Shown: positions 1 to 8,655, counted from the first letter of the stretch. The stretch: DNA of 64,000 nucleotides from Candidatus Gastranaerophilales bacterium (GCA_944323285.1 CALURV010000024.1:164893-228892), one strand, 5' to 3'. Numbers and translations: made by a program. Notes: generated from the sequence alone by a model not told the origin.

Positions 1-65
1 AACTAAATAATAGAAAAATTAATGAATTATATAAATCTCACTTATATGGAGCTAAAAAGATATAA
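1..65 (+). CDS. possible C-terminal tail of an upstream gene
   Basis: Reading frame 3 is open from the window edge to a TAA at 63-65 and gives a 20-residue tail ending in YGAKKI. The composition (Lys, Asn, Leu, Tyr) fits local coding sequence, but the stretch is too short to identify. The convergent tRNA-Glu follows six bases later, so a gene end here is reasonable. It could equally be non-coding. Confidence 0.3.
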   Translation, partial: LNNRKINELYKSHLYGAKKI

Positions 66-70
66 AAAAA

Positions 71-142
71 CGGCGGTAACGGGATTTGAACCCGTGTCAA
101 TAGAATGAGAATCTACTATCCTGACCCCTAGACGATACCGCT
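71..142 (-). tRNA. tRNA-Glu (anticodon CTC)
   Basis: On the minus strand the sequence folds as a cloverleaf. It has the Glu-like T-C-GTCTAG start of the D arm, a 5-bp anticodon stem around a TTCTCAT loop (anticodon CTC, reads GAG), and a T arm with GGGTTCAAATCCC. No CCA is encoded. Aligning the T8-C9-G10 run with other Glu tRNAs makes the first acceptor pair an A-C mismatch, so the outer base pair or the exact ends are uncertain. Identity as Glu rests on the anticodon and the D-arm signature. Confidence 0.85.
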
Positions 143-233
143 ATTCTTTACAATTTTACACCTAAAATAAAAAAAATAGCAATTTTTTTATTATTTTATT
201 TTATAAAAAATAAATACGAAAGCAGGCAAAATT

Positions 234-1298
234 ATGACTATATGTAATTTCAGTAATTATTCAATGGAAAATGGAATAAAACAAGTAAGTTTTTTGGGTA
301 CTGAAAGAAAAAATACAAAAAGTAAAAGAGATATAACTAATGATGCATATAAATCAAGACTAAATAGTGAATATGATAATGACAAATTTACACGAAGTAT
401 AAACATAAAAAATAATACAAGTAAACGTTCAATTGGATATAAAAGAGAAATAGAAAGAAAAAGAAAAAAAATAAAAAATAGAGTTACTTCTGGGTTAATA
501 GCACTGACTATCTCCATTGGAGGAATAGCATTTTGTTCTCCTAAAATTGAAAATAAAAAAGATATAGAAGTTCCAGCACCAATTATAGAAGAAATTGAAG
601 AAACCAATGTTGATAAAACACCTTTCCAAATATTAAATACAGAAGATAAACAAGAAGACTTACCAACAGAAGAAGAAATAAATAATGACATAACTCCCTC
701 TGTAACACCAGAGATAAATCCGGAAATACAAACCTCATATAATAATTTAATAAAAGGAATTGAAACATTTTCTAAGCAACTAGGGTGTAATGGCATTGAA
801 CTGATTAAAGAAAGAATAGATAAAATAGCCCAAGGAGATATAAAAGTTATTGATATTTTAAAAATACTATGGATAGAATCAAATGGAAGAGTTTATGATG
901 AGAACGGCAATATTTTAACAAGCTATACCGGCGCAGCGTTTGGACCATTTCAACTAACACCGGATACTGTTGATTACTTAAATAAATATTATGGACTATA
1001 TGGTACAAATGAAGAGCTAAATGTATTTGATCCTTATGATAATCTTGATGCTTGTATATATAATCTAATGTTTTTAAAAGAAAAAAAAGAAAAAGATTAT
1101 GAAAAAGACGGAAGTTTCCCATCAGGTATAAATAATTTAATGGAGGCAGTTTTATGGTGTTATCATGATGGGGCCTGGGCTAGTAGTGTATCTACGTATG
1201 GGTATGACTATATCAATAAATATAGGGACTTAAGTAAAATAGATAATTACCCTGATGTTGTTGAATATATAACAGATAACGATATTTTATTAGGATAA
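234..1298 (+). CDS. membrane-anchored SLT/lysozyme-like protein
   Basis: This 354-residue protein has a basic N-terminal segment (about 25-82), one membrane helix (about 83-102), an acidic Pro/Glu-rich linker (110-165) and a C-terminal transglycosylase-like domain (about 170-354). The domain holds an LWIESNG segment with a candidate catalytic Glu at 215, followed by GAAFGPFQL (233-241), matching the ES..G / G.FQ pattern of SLT-type muramidases. The topology would place the domain outside the cytoplasm to cut peptidoglycan. The start has a GCAGG-like site nearby. Residues 18-20 are Val-Ser-Phe, a motif shared by six other proteins here. The enzyme assignment is from motifs only; a divergent or inactive domain is possible. 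Confidence 0.7.
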   Translation: MTICNFSNYSMENGIKQVSFLGTERKNTKSKRDITNDAYKSRLNSEYDNDKFTRSINIKNNTSKRSIGYKREIERKRKKIKNRVTSGLIALTISIGGIAFCSPKIENKKDIEVPAPIIEEIEETNVDKTPFQILNTEDKQEDLPTEEEINNDITPSVTPEINPEIQTSYNNLIKGIETFSKQLGCNGIELIKERIDKIAQGDIKVIDILKILWIESNGRVYDENGNILTSYTGAAFGPFQLTPDTVDYLNKYYGLYGTNEELNVFDPYDNLDACIYNLMFLKEKKEKDYEKDGSFPSGINNLMEAVLWCYHDGAWASSVSTYGYDYINKYRDLSKIDNYPDVVEYITDNDILLG

Positions 1299-1313
1299 TT
1301 TTTTTAAATAATA

Positions 1314-1432
1314 TGTCCGAGAAAAAATTCACGATAAGCTGAAAGTGTGAGTGAATTTTTTGGAGTGGCACCTTTAAAAGGTGAGTACTTTGTTAGCGAG
1401 GATGACTCGGTAACAAAGTGCGAAACTAGATT
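1314..1432 (+). repeat. dispersed repeat, copy A (internally deleted)
   Basis: It starts with TGTCCGAGAAAAAATTCAC and ends with a right end like TAACAAAGTGCGAAACTAGA. It matches copies at 41341 and 59051 but lacks about 65 bases of their centre. The left part is an 11-bp perfect inverted repeat (AAAAAATTCAC / GTGAATTTTTT, 1322-1361) ending in a T-run, so it may also terminate transcription of the upstream muramidase-like gene. No coding capacity is seen. Confidence 0.85.
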
Positions 1433-1513
1433 AGTTATTAAAATTTAATTAAAAAGTTTTTACAAAGAAATAAATGATATATAATAAACATAAATAATTC
1501 AGATGGAGGATTT

Positions 1514-1789
1514 ATGAAAAAAAATATATATTGTTTAATCCTTTGTGTAGCCGTAATATCAATATTTTCAACAGCATATGCTCATGATTCTTTTACATGG
1601 TTTGGATTAAAAAAGAATGATACTGAAGTTGTATTTAAAAGCTCAGATTCACATTCAGTAAGCCACCACCATAAGCATAGAGATTGTTTCTTCTGTTTTG
1701 GAGACCATAAACCAGAACCGCCTCATAAACATAAACCAAAACATAAACATAAGCCAAAACCAAAACATCATGAACCTAAAAGGCCATAA
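1514..1789 (+). CDS. secreted His/Lys-rich small protein
   Basis: This 91-residue protein has a clear Sec signal peptide (MKKNIYCLILCVAVISIFST, cleavage probably after AYA). A His/Lys/Pro-rich tail follows, with repeated HK and KPK units and a CFFCF segment near residue 58. A strong GGAGG site lies 6 bases before the ATG. The family is not recognised. The clustered His and Cys residues suggest binding of divalent metal in the periplasm or outside the cell, but that is inference from composition. The gene sits between two inverted copies of the dispersed repeat (1314-1432 and 1861-1940). Confidence 0.7.
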   Translation: MKKNIYCLILCVAVISIFSTAYAHDSFTWFGLKKNDTEVVFKSSDSHSVSHHHKHRDCFFCFGDHKPEPPHKHKPKHKHKPKPKHHEPKRP

Positions 1790-1860
1790 TTTTTTGTAAA
1801 ATTTTATTTTTTATGTTAGTTTTTTTTAATGAGTATAAAAAGAAACTTCAAAAAAATATA

Positions 1861-1940
1861 ATTAATCTAATACTGCACTTTGTTATTGAGTCATCCTCGC
1901 TAACAAAGTTCTCATTTTTTGAAAACTATACTCACTTTCG
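1861..1940 (-). repeat. dispersed repeat, copy D (right half, inverted)
   Basis: The reverse complement reads GCGAAAGTGAG, then a diverged middle, then TTAGCGAGGATGACTC and a TAACAAAGTGC end. This is the right half of the element at 41341 and 59051, placed in the opposite direction to copy A. The rest of the 1790-2017 gap is AT-rich sequence plus the tRNA-Arg terminator. Confidence 0.75.
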
Positions 1941-1967
1941 CTTAAATAAGTAAACAAAAAAAGGAAT

Positions 1968-2003
1968 ATAAAAAGCCCTTCTGTTATTTAACAGAAAAGG
2001 CTT
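1968..2003 (-). terminator. terminator after tRNA-Arg
   Basis: AAGCC...CTGTTA pairs with TAACAG...GGCTT around a two-base centre with small bulges. On the minus strand the stem is followed by a T-run. It lies directly 3' of the tRNA-Arg gene. Confidence 0.75.
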
Positions 2004-2017
2004 GTTTTGAAAAAATT

Positions 2018-2091
2018 TACCCCTGACACGATTCGAACGTGCGACGCCTTCCTTAGGACGGAAGCGCTCTATCCAGCTGAGCTACAGAGGC
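2018..2091 (-). tRNA. tRNA-Arg (anticodon CCT)
   Basis: The cloverleaf is on the minus strand: acceptor GCCTCTG pairing with CAGGGGT (two G-T pairs), D arm GTAGCTCAGCTGGATAGAGC, anticodon loop GTCCTAA (CCT, reads AGG) and T arm CACGTTCGAATCGTG. No CCA is encoded. A terminator hairpin follows. Confidence 0.95.
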
Positions 2092-2267
2092 ATATTCTTT
2101 TCTTATTATACAATAAAAAAATCAAATTTTCTATTTTATACTATTTTTGAAAAAAATTTGCAAACCTTTTGTTTGTCTAAAATTTTTCCATAAGAACTTG
2201 TCTATGTTGAAAAAACATATTTATCGTTTTATTATACCTTTATTATTATTTAAAGAGGATATTTTAT

Positions 2268-3422
2268 ATGTTTATACTTAATCCGCCATATATTTCTGAA
2301 TTATTAAAAGAAACAATAAAGAAAAATAAATATAAAGTTGTTAAAAATTTAGCTTCAGTTGAAGAAATGACAGATTATGAATTTTTACTTAATACAGAAT
2401 CTGTTATTGAACTTGCAAAAGATAATAAAGATTTTAAATTATATGCAAATTCAGAAAATTCCATTGAGTGGATTATAAAAAATCTTGACTTTACAGATAT
2501 TCCACAAAAAATTAATTTATGCAAAGACAAAGTTAAATTTAGGAAATTGCTTCAGAAAATATATCCAAATTTCTATTTTAGAGAAATAACAGTTGATGAA
2601 CTTAAACTATTAGACAAGAATACGTTAAAGTATCCTTTTATATTGAAACCTGCTGTAGGCTTTTTAAGTTTTGGTGTTTATCCTGTAAAAAATGAAGCAG
2701 ATTTTGAAAGAATAATTGCTAATATTGATAAAGATATTGATAAATTTAAGAATATATTTCCCAAAGAAGTTGTTGATTCATCAAAATTTATTATTGAAGA
2801 AATGATTGACGGTGAAGAATATGCTGTTGATGCGTATTACAATAGCAGGGGTGAAGCAGTAATTTTAAATATATTTCACCATCCATTTTTTGATGAAAAG
2901 GATGTTTCCGATAGAATTTACTACACATCAAAAAAAGTTGTAAAAGAAAATATAAATGAGTTCCAAGAATTATTAACATTGATTGGAAAAGAAGCTCAAT
3001 TTAAAAATTTTCCAATGCATATTGAAGTTAGAATAAATGGAAATAAAATTATTCCAATAGAAATAAATCCGATGCGATTTGCAGGCTGGTGTGTTACAGA
3101 TTTAGCTTTATTTGCATACAACATTAATATATATGAATACTTTGAAAAAGAATTAAAACCGGACTGGAATAGTATATTGAGTAATACAGATGATGCACTC
3201 TATTATTTTATATGTGCAGATACACCGTCAAATATAGATAAATCAAAAATTAAAAAAGTAAATTATAATTCATTCGTTTCTAACTTATCACACCCGCTTG
3301 AAGTAAGGGAAATTGACTATACAAAAAAACCATTATTTGCAGTCGTTTTTGGGAAAACATTTATTTACGAAGAAATAATGAAAGTTCTTTCTTTAGATTT
3401 ATCAAAATTTTTTGAAAATTGA
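2268..3422 (+). CDS. ATP-grasp family protein
   Basis: This 384-residue protein has an ATP-grasp fold over about residues 95-290. It shows a nucleotide-binding lysine strand (YPFILKPAVGF), the EEMIDGEEYAVDAYY segment, and the metal-binding end IEVRINGNKIIPIEINPMR with E..N. Such enzymes join a carboxylate to an amine or thiol through an acyl-phosphate. The substrate cannot be read from sequence, and carbamoyl-phosphate-synthase-like or peptide-ligase-like roles are both open. A GAGGA site precedes the ATG. It stands alone, with glmS 90 bases downstream on the same strand. Confidence 0.8.
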   Translation: MFILNPPYISELLKETIKKNKYKVVKNLASVEEMTDYEFLLNTESVIELAKDNKDFKLYANSENSIEWIIKNLDFTDIPQKINLCKDKVKFRKLLQKIYPNFYFREITVDELKLLDKNTLKYPFILKPAVGFLSFGVYPVKNEADFERIIANIDKDIDKFKNIFPKEVVDSSKFIIEEMIDGEEYAVDAYYNSRGEAVILNIFHHPFFDEKDVSDRIYYTSKKVVKENINEFQELLTLIGKEAQFKNFPMHIEVRINGNKIIPIEINPMRFAGWCVTDLALFAYNINIYEYFEKELKPDWNSILSNTDDALYYFICADTPSNIDKSKIKKVNYNSFVSNLSHPLEVREIDYTKKPLFAVVFGKTFIYEEIMKVLSLDLSKFFEN

Positions 3423-3512
3423 TTTGAAAAAACTTTATAATAATTTAATATCATTTATTACATTTATACGTTATTATATATTTTATTAATAAGTTAGTTT
3501 GAGGAAAAATAA

Positions 3513-5360
3513 ATGTGCGGAATAGTAGGTTATACAGGATATAGAGATGTAATAGATGTTCTTTTTAAGGGGTTAACAAATCTTGAATATAGAGGATATG
3601 ACTCAGCCGGTATTGCAATTAGAGATGATAATAAAATAAAAATATATAAAAGCTTAGGTAAATTAATAAACTTAAAGAATGAAGTAAAAGAAAAACAAAC
3701 TGAAATTGTAAAACCAACAAGCGGTATAGGACATATCAGATGGGCAACTCATGGTTCTCCATCGTTGGTAAATGCGCATCCACATACATGTACATGCGGT
3801 AACCTCGTTGTTGTACATAACGGTATTATTGAAAATTATAAGGAGCTCAGAGAACAGCTTATAAAATTAGGTTGTGAATTTCGTTCTCAAACAGATACAG
3901 AAACAATTGCACATCTTGTAGCTCATGAATATTCAAAAGTTAATGATTTAGAAATTGCAGTAAGAAATTCAGTTAAACAGCTTCAAGGTGCTTATGCTGT
4001 ATGTGTTATGCATAAAGAAGTGCCTGATGTAATTGTAGGAGCAAGAAAACATGCTCCAATGTTAGTGGGAGTTGGTGAAGGCGAGAATTTTATTGCAAGT
4101 GATACTCCTGCGATTATTGAATATACAAAGAAAACTATATACTTAGATGACAATGAGATAGCAGTTGTAACAAAAGATAATGTAAAAATTACCGATGTTA
4201 ACGGTGTAATAGTTAATAAAAAAGTTGAAATTTTACCTTGGGAACCTGTTGCATTAAGTAAACTCGGATATAAACATTTCATGTTAAAAGAAATACATGA
4301 ACAACCTGATGTTATTAGAAATGTATTAAATGGAAAATTATATGATATAGATGCACCTATTAGTTTAAATGAAGTTAAAATAAGCGCTGATATTTTAAAA
4401 AAATTGAATAAAATAGAAATTATAGCTTGCGGTACGTCATTACATGCTTCTTTAGTAGGTAAGTATTTAATAGAAGATTTTGCGGGAATTTCTGTAGAGG
4501 TTGAACCTTCAAGCGAATATATTTATAGGAAAACAACAACAGATTCTTCAACACTTGTTATAGGTGTTTCTCAATCAGGAGAAACTGCAGATACTATTAC
4601 TGCAATAAAACAAGCAAAAGAGAAAAATGCCCATGTTTTAATTATTACAAACAGACCAGATTCAAACATGGCAAGATTAGCAGATAGTTTAATTCCTGTA
4701 AATGCAGGTATTGAAGTTAGTGTTGCAGCAACTAAATCATATACAGCTCAATTAATTTCTTTTTATCTGCTTGCAATATATTTAGCAGAGATTAAAAATT
4801 CTTTAGATAAGTCTTATGTAAAAAATTTAAAGCACGAATTAATACAATTACCTACAAAAATTGAAGAAATTTTATCAAATACATCAAATATTCAAGAGTG
4901 TGCAAGGAAATTTTCTTCATTCAAAAATTTCATATATATAGCAAGAGGAATAAACCTTGCTACAGCTTATGAAGGTGCATTAAAATTAAAAGAAATTAGC
5001 TATATAAATGCAACGGGTTACCCTGCAGGAGAATTAAAGCATGGACCAATTGCTATGTTAGATGAAACCATGCCAGTATTATCGATTCTAATGCCCGGCG
5101 GTGTTTGTTATGAAAAAGTTCTTTCTAATAGTGAAGAAGCAAAGGCTAGAAATGCTAAATTAATAGCATTAACATCTTCTGATGATGATAACATTAAATC
5201 ATTATTTGATGTTGTTCTTAAAGTACCTCAAGTTAATGAAATATTATCTCCTGCAATTGCTTGTGTACCTTTGCAATTATTAGCATATTATATTGCTGAA
5301 TTTTTAGGAAAGGATGTAGATCAACCAAGAAATCTTGCAAAATCTGTTACGGTAGAATAA
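3513..5360 (+). CDS. glmS: glutamine--fructose-6-phosphate aminotransferase
   Basis: GlmS converts fructose-6-phosphate and glutamine to glucosamine-6-phosphate, the entry to UDP-GlcNAc for peptidoglycan and LPS. The N-terminal glutaminase domain starts MCGIVGYTG with the catalytic Cys2 and contains GHIRWATHG and HNGIIEN. Two SIS sugar-isomerase domains follow (about 290-430 and 455-600) with SQSGETADT and the family C-terminus LAKSVTVE. At 615 residues it is full length. The 90-base upstream gap is too short and featureless for a glmS ribozyme. A small ORF overlaps its stop codon. Confidence 0.98.
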   Translation: MCGIVGYTGYRDVIDVLFKGLTNLEYRGYDSAGIAIRDDNKIKIYKSLGKLINLKNEVKEKQTEIVKPTSGIGHIRWATHGSPSLVNAHPHTCTCGNLVVVHNGIIENYKELREQLIKLGCEFRSQTDTETIAHLVAHEYSKVNDLEIAVRNSVKQLQGAYAVCVMHKEVPDVIVGARKHAPMLVGVGEGENFIASDTPAIIEYTKKTIYLDDNEIAVVTKDNVKITDVNGVIVNKKVEILPWEPVALSKLGYKHFMLKEIHEQPDVIRNVLNGKLYDIDAPISLNEVKISADILKKLNKIEIIACGTSLHASLVGKYLIEDFAGISVEVEPSSEYIYRKTTTDSSTLVIGVSQSGETADTITAIKQAKEKNAHVLIITNRPDSNMARLADSLIPVNAGIEVSVAATKSYTAQLISFYLLAIYLAEIKNSLDKSYVKNLKHELIQLPTKIEEILSNTSNIQECARKFSSFKNFIYIARGINLATAYEGALKLKEISYINATGYPAGELKHGPIAMLDETMPVLSILMPGGVCYEKVLSNSEEAKARNAKLIALTSSDDDNIKSLFDVVLKVPQVNEILSPAIACVPLQLLAYYIAEFLGKDVDQPRNLAKSVTVE

Positions 5361-5521
5361 TGATTATAAATAAAGAAATAAAAATCAAAATTCCTAAAGA
5401 ATTTTCAAGTGGATATATTGAAGAAAATCTCAAACAAATGGGACTTGATGTTTTAAAGTGGGCCATTACTGATTTTGATAAAGAAAATTATACTTTAAAT
5501 GTAGCTGTAGTTATAGATTAA
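5360..5521 (+). CDS. small ORF coupled to glmS
   Basis: This 53-residue ORF (starting MIINKEIKIK) begins on the last base of the glmS stop (TAATG), an arrangement typical of translational coupling. It contains SSGYIEENLKQMGLDVLKWA and ends NVAVVID. It has no membrane segment and looks like a small alpha/beta protein. The family is not recognised. The 1-base overlap and coding-like composition support it as a real gene; the function is unknown. Confidence 0.6.
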   Translation: MIINKEIKIKIPKEFSSGYIEENLKQMGLDVLKWAITDFDKENYTLNVAVVID

Positions 5522-5525
5522 AGCA

Positions 5526-6146
5526 CTACAAATAATTAAGTATTTCAGATAAATCTTTTTTCTCTATTATAATATTTGCATTCTTTTTCAGAATTGGTTT
5601 TGCACAAAAAGCAACACGTTTAGAAGCATATTTAAACATGCTAATATCATTAGCACCATCACCAACAACTAAAGTCTCATTTTCTTCTACATTTAAAAGA
5701 GATTGAAGTCGTTTAAGCATTTTGCCTTTACTGTCAGAAAACATCATTTCTCCTCCAACTTGACCAGTCATCTCTCCATTTTTGAAGTGAAGAATATTAG
5801 AAAATTGTACATGATATCCTAGGACATCTTGAGCAGGTATTGTAGCTGTTTCATAACCGCCTGAAAAACAAGCTACTTTATATCCCATTTTTTTTAATTC
5901 AGAAATTGTTTCTTTAGCCCCTTTTGTATAAGGAAGATTTTTACATATATGAACTATTTTAGCTTCTTTCGCACCTTTCAAAAGGGATACTCTTTTCGTA
6001 AGGCTTTCGAAAAAATCTATCTTACCTTCCATCGCCTCAGTTGTAATTTCTTTCATTAAATTTTCAATTCCATAATCTTTGGCAATAAATTCTAAAGTTT
6101 CACCTTCCATTAATGTTGAATCAAAATCAAAAACAGCTAATTTCAT
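5526..6146 (-). CDS. serB: phosphoserine phosphatase (HAD family)
   Basis: SerB removes phosphate from L-phosphoserine in the last step of serine synthesis. The 206-residue HAD protein has motif I DFDST (nucleophile Asp7, acid Asp9), motif II SGG near residue 90, and motif III/IV GDGANDISMF near 163. It lacks the N-terminal ACT-like region of some SerB proteins. It converges on the small ORF after glmS. Closely related HAD phosphatases (for example ThrH-type or unknown-substrate enzymes) cannot be fully excluded. Confidence 0.85.
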   Translation of the reverse strand: MKLAVFDFDSTLMEGETLEFIAKDYGIENLMKEITTEAMEGKIDFFESLTKRVSLLKGAKEAKIVHICKNLPYTKGAKETISELKKMGYKVACFSGGYETATIPAQDVLGYHVQFSNILHFKNGEMTGQVGGEMMFSDSKGKMLKRLQSLLNVEENETLVVGDGANDISMFKYASKRVAFCAKPILKKNANIIIEKKDLSEILNYL

Positions 6147-6283
6147 ATTTTTCTTTCAATTTTGTAAATTTTTAAAAAATAACGAATATTAGAATTATAT
6201 ATTATAAAGCTGGAATAACAAGAATTTTGAAGAAAATAAATTTAAATGAAATTAACAAATTAAAAAAAAATGTGGAGAAAGAG

Positions 6284-6312
6284 TTGCTTTTTTGTTATCT
6301 TGTTGATATAAG
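6284..6312 (+). promoter_or_regulatory. candidate sigma-70 promoter for the GT35 gene
   Basis: TTGCTT (6284-6289) and TATAAG (6307-6312) are separated by 17 bases. They lie about 45 bases upstream of the ATG at 6356, which has an AGGAG site. Position and spacing fit a vegetative promoter; no operator is evident. Confidence 0.5.
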
Positions 6313-6355
6313 ATACTAGACGGTAAGAAATGTTCAGAAGACAAAAGGAGAATCA

Positions 6356-8044
6356 ATGGGACTACCAAATGTAGCATATTTTTCAATGGAGATAGCAATA
6401 GATCAGTCAATAGCAACATATTCAGGCGGGTTAGGTTTCTTGGCAGGTTCACACATGCTCTCAGCAGGTTACCTTCAAATGCCTATGGTTGGAGTAACTA
6501 TGTTATGGTCATACGGTTATTATAATCAAAGAATTAATCATGAAGGAAATGTTGAAGTTGCTTATATCAGAAAACATTATGACTTTTTAACAGACATTAA
6601 TGAAAGTGTTGATGTTGATATTTATGGTGAAAAAGTTAAAGTAAAAGCATTTAAATTAGATCCCGGTATTTTTGATACATGCCCGGTTTACTATTTAACA
6701 ACAGATATAGAAGAAAACTCAGAGTGGGCAAGATCTATATCACATAAGTTATATGATGGTAATGAAAAAATCAGAATTTCTCAAGAAACAGTTCTTGGTA
6801 TAGCCGGTATTAGATTACTTCAAAAAATTGGGTACAACTTTGACTGTGTTCACTTAAATGAAGGACATGCGCTTCCAGCTGCATTTGAATTATTAAATCA
6901 ATATAATGGAGATTTAAATAAAGTAAAAGAAAAAGTCGTATTTACAACGCATACGCCAGTTGCAGCAGGAAATGAAGTACATTGGGTTGATAATTTATTA
7001 AAAGCAGGTTTTTTTGCCGGTGTTTCAAGAGATGTTGCAGTTCAACTTGGCGGTGAACAATTCTCACTAACAGTTGCTGCATTAAGAATGTCAAGACTTG
7101 CAAATGCAGTATCACAGCTTCATGGATTAGTATCTAATAAAATGTGGAGCTGGGTAGAAGGTAGATGTCCAATCAGAGCTATTACTAATGCCGTAAATTT
7201 ACATTACTGGCAAGATGACAGAATGAAAACAGATAATCTTGAAGCATTATTGGAATCTAAAAAAGAAATGAAAAAAGAAGTATTTGATTTTATAGCAAAT
7301 ACTGTTGGTAAAAAGCTAGATCCAAATGTATTAACAATAACTTGGGCTAGAAGATTTGCTGATTACAAACGTGCTTGGTTAATATTTATGGATGAGAATA
7401 GAATTCTTAAATTATTAAACGAAAATAAAGTTCAACTTATTTTTGCAGGTAAATTCCATCCTGATGATGTCATTGGTAAAGAAATGTTTAATAAAATTTT
7501 AAGAAGTTCTTATACAATGAAAAATGTTGTTGTTTTAACAGGTTATGAACTTGATTTAAGCGGCAAATTGAAGAGAGCATCGGATATTTGGTTAAATACA
7601 CCATTAAGACCATTTGAAGCATCAGGTACATCTGGAATGTCTGCTAATGCAAACGGTGCACTTCATTTATCAACATATGATGGTTGGACAGTTGAAGGTA
7701 CATTCCCAGGCATAAATGGTTATACTATTGAATATCCAGGCTTGGATGATAATATTCCTTGGGAAGAAAGACATAGAAAAGATTATGAATGTATGATGGA
7801 TATTATAGAAAATCAAATTGTTCCAACATACTACAATGATAAAGTAAAATGGGCAACTATGATGCGTCAAGCTATTAGAACTGCAGAATCATACTTTAAT
7901 TCTGACAGAATGGTTATTGAATACTACAATAGATTGTATAAACCAATAGCTCACGGATCAGATGAAGGTGGAGTATCTGGTCAAGAATATCAAGAAGCAA
8001 CAACTCCTTCTTCTGATGCTTGGACTTTCTCTAATATTAAATAA
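6356..8044 (+). CDS. GT35 alpha-glucan phosphorylase homologue lacking the PLP lysine
   Basis: This 562-residue GT35 protein begins directly with VAYFSMEIAIDQ and YSGGLGFLAGS, so it lacks the N-terminal extension of the archaeal/Thermotoga type. Family segments are present: HLNEGHALPAAFE, HTPVAAGNEVHW, TITWARRFADYKRAW (phosphate site) and PFEASGTSGM. GT35 enzymes bind pyridoxal phosphate through the lysine right after GTSGM. Here that residue is Ser429 (codon TCT at 7640), followed by ANANGALHLS. Glycogen phosphorylase activity is therefore doubtful; it may be a cofactor-free glucosyltransferase, a regulator or an inactive paralogue. The AGGAG site and downstream terminator suggest a single-gene transcript. 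Confidence 0.85.
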   Translation: MGLPNVAYFSMEIAIDQSIATYSGGLGFLAGSHMLSAGYLQMPMVGVTMLWSYGYYNQRINHEGNVEVAYIRKHYDFLTDINESVDVDIYGEKVKVKAFKLDPGIFDTCPVYYLTTDIEENSEWARSISHKLYDGNEKIRISQETVLGIAGIRLLQKIGYNFDCVHLNEGHALPAAFELLNQYNGDLNKVKEKVVFTTHTPVAAGNEVHWVDNLLKAGFFAGVSRDVAVQLGGEQFSLTVAALRMSRLANAVSQLHGLVSNKMWSWVEGRCPIRAITNAVNLHYWQDDRMKTDNLEALLESKKEMKKEVFDFIANTVGKKLDPNVLTITWARRFADYKRAWLIFMDENRILKLLNENKVQLIFAGKFHPDDVIGKEMFNKILRSSYTMKNVVVLTGYELDLSGKLKRASDIWLNTPLRPFEASGTSGMSANANGALHLSTYDGWTVEGTFPGINGYTIEYPGLDDNIPWEERHRKDYECMMDIIENQIVPTYYNDKVKWATMMRQAIRTAESYFNSDRMVIEYYNRLYKPIAHGSDEGGVSGQEYQEATTPSSDAWTFSNIK

Positions 8045-8069
8045 TTTTAATAAACTTTTTAAATTATTC

Positions 8070-8099
8070 AAAAAAGGACTTTTATAAAAGTCCTTTTTT
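8070..8099 (+). terminator. terminator after the GT35 gene
   Basis: AAAAGGACTTTT pairs with AAAAGTCCTTTT around an ATA-type loop and ends in TTTTTT. It lies 26 bases after the GT35 stop. Confidence 0.9.
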
Positions 8100-8115
8100 G
8101 TGTTCTAATTTATTT

Positions 8116-8655
8116 ATGAAGGAACAGATAAGAAATTTTGCTAAACAACATAGAAAATTTTTAGATGTAAATTCTTTGAGCTTTAAAATTCAGCAGAATT
8201 TATATTCATTGCCTGAATTCATTAAATCAACATACATTTTTTCATATTATTCTTTTGCAGACGAAGTTAGTACACAAAATTTTTTTAGTAATACAGAAAA
8301 AAATTGGTTTATTCCCAAAATAGAAGGTGATAATTTATTAGTTTGTCCATATGAAAAAGAGAATTTAATTGTTAATAAGTTTAAAATATACGAGCCTAAA
8401 AATAATATAATAAATATAAATCCCAATAAATTAGATATGATAATAATTCCAGCACTGGCCGCTGATAGAAATGGATATAGGGTTGGTTACGGTAAAGGCT
8501 ATTATGATAGATTTCTTTCTTTATTAACGAATAAACAAATAAAAGTAACTTTAGTTTTTTCAGATTTACTTTTTGATAACATATATCCTAACGAATTTGA
8601 TATAAAATCCGATATCATAATTACAGATAAAGAAATATTGAGAATTAATTGTTAA
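8116..8655 (+). CDS. 5-formyltetrahydrofolate cyclo-ligase
   Basis: The enzyme converts 5-formyl-THF to 5,10-methenyl-THF using ATP, returning folate to the one-carbon pool. Signature segments are the basic N-terminus (KQHRKFLDV), IIPALAADRNGYRVGYGKGY and YYDRFLS near the C-terminus. About 179 residues is normal for the family. An in-frame TTG at 8098 lies inside the preceding terminator, so I chose the ATG at 8116. The ribosome site is weak. Confidence 0.93.
   Translation: MKEQIRNFAKQHRKFLDVNSLSFKIQQNLYSLPEFIKSTYIFSYYSFADEVSTQNFFSNTEKNWFIPKIEGDNLLVCPYEKENLIVNKFKIYEPKNNIININPNKLDMIIIPALAADRNGYRVGYGKGYYDRFLSLLTNKQIKVTLVFSDLLFDNIYPNEFDIKSDIIITDKEILRINC

Noticed and set aside
257..796. Long minus-strand reading frame opposite the SLT-like gene (179 codons)
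   Set aside because: It is a shadow of a Lys/Asn-rich gene on the other strand; the product is low-complexity Leu/Ser/Phe and has no ribosome site.
3423..3512. glmS ribozyme in the leader of glmS
   Set aside because: The 90-base leader is short, AT-rich and lacks any recognisable catalytic core; no structured element can be supported.
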